64,000 nucleotides of DNA, from assembly GCF_019578655.1 (NCBI RefSeq), contig NC_063264.1, positions 18,216,429 through 18,280,428 on the forward strand. Reading direction: 5' to 3'. Both the position numbers and the translations under genes were made by a program. Every line of letters starts with the position of its first letter. Position 1 is the stretch's first letter. The notes under the pieces were generated by a model. The model had not been told where the DNA came from. It saw nothing but the letters and a program-made list of their open reading frames with translations, and searched no databases. Origin of the DNA: Ricinus communis (taxonomy: Eukaryota > Streptophyta > Magnoliopsida > Malpighiales > Euphorbiaceae). Shown here piece after piece: positions 63,815 through 64,000 of this stretch.

Positions 63815-64000
63815 CAGAGTTACCTGACCCACGATTTGGAGATGGCAGCAGTAATTTTTGCTTTAATGATCTAGAGGCACTATCTCTATCTTGAGACGTG
63901 CGAGATATATATGGATCATAAAAGCTTAAAGTATATTTTCCAACAGAAGGAATTGAATATGAGGCAGAAAAGATGGTTAGAGCTTTTGAAAGACTATGAT
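63815..64000 (+). pseudogene. Gypsy RNase H, continuing off the window
   Basis: After the stop the same frame goes on: SYLTHDLEMAAVIFALM, a second stop where Trp is usual, [20 protein letters not shown], then [12 protein letters not shown] to the window edge. Confidence 0.82.

Larger units (their letters stand above)
56747..64000 (+). mobile_element. Degenerate Ty3/gypsy (Tekay/Del-type) element, 5' part
   Basis: The 5' LTR starts TGTAATACATAG at 56747, directly after satellite sequence, and ends GCTCGTGACA at 60680. It is split by a nested solo LTR, leaving about 930 bp of its own sequence. The primer-binding site and gag-pol follow, running off the window during RNase H. The 3' LTR is not in view. 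Confidence 0.88.

Overview
This is a plant nuclear window, and the gene content points to a eudicot. It has spliced genes with GT-AG introns and a long intron-rich plastid cyclophilin gene. It is AT-rich between genes and carries mudrA-like, copia, TRIM-like and Ty3/gypsy (Tekay/Del-type) elements. The species cannot be read from the sequence.

The left third (1-23.7 kb) is gene-bearing. It opens with a decayed Mutator-like transposase on the minus strand (1-1735). Next is a two-exon F-box/LRR gene on the plus strand (2757-4868, 460 aa, like Arabidopsis At4g29420). A twelve-exon minus-strand gene for the thylakoid-lumen cyclophilin CYP37 follows (6852-13614); by hand splicing it gives exactly 466 aa, with a solo-LTR-like insertion and a TRIM-like repeat in its introns. 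Then come a single-exon STP-type hexose transporter with one in-frame stop (14843-16336, minus) and a complete but disabled copia element on the minus strand (16598-21718), with 362-bp LTRs and a perfect TTCTC target duplication.

The right two thirds (23.7-56.7 kb) are the striking part: about 24.5 kb of one tandem repeat, all in the same orientation. The monomer is 39 bp. Eleven diverged monomer types (called a to k here) are arranged in a higher-order repeat of about 425 bp, which is itself an 8-mer (311 bp) plus a 3-mer. Longer duplicated blocks overlie this. I recognise no known satellite family in it.

The array is cut by Ty3/gypsy insertions of one LTR family: an internally deleted element at 24139-29724 (TSD GTTCT) and a solo LTR at 45550-48452 (minus). 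On the right it ends at a degenerate Tekay/Del-type element (56747 to beyond 64000) whose 5' LTR carries another solo LTR (57112-60113, minus). The gag, protease, RT and RNase H regions of this last element are recognisable but carry stops and altered key residues.

The working genes are therefore probably the F-box gene and CYP37. The rest is mobile DNA and tandem repeat, consistent with a boundary between euchromatin and repeat-rich chromatin.
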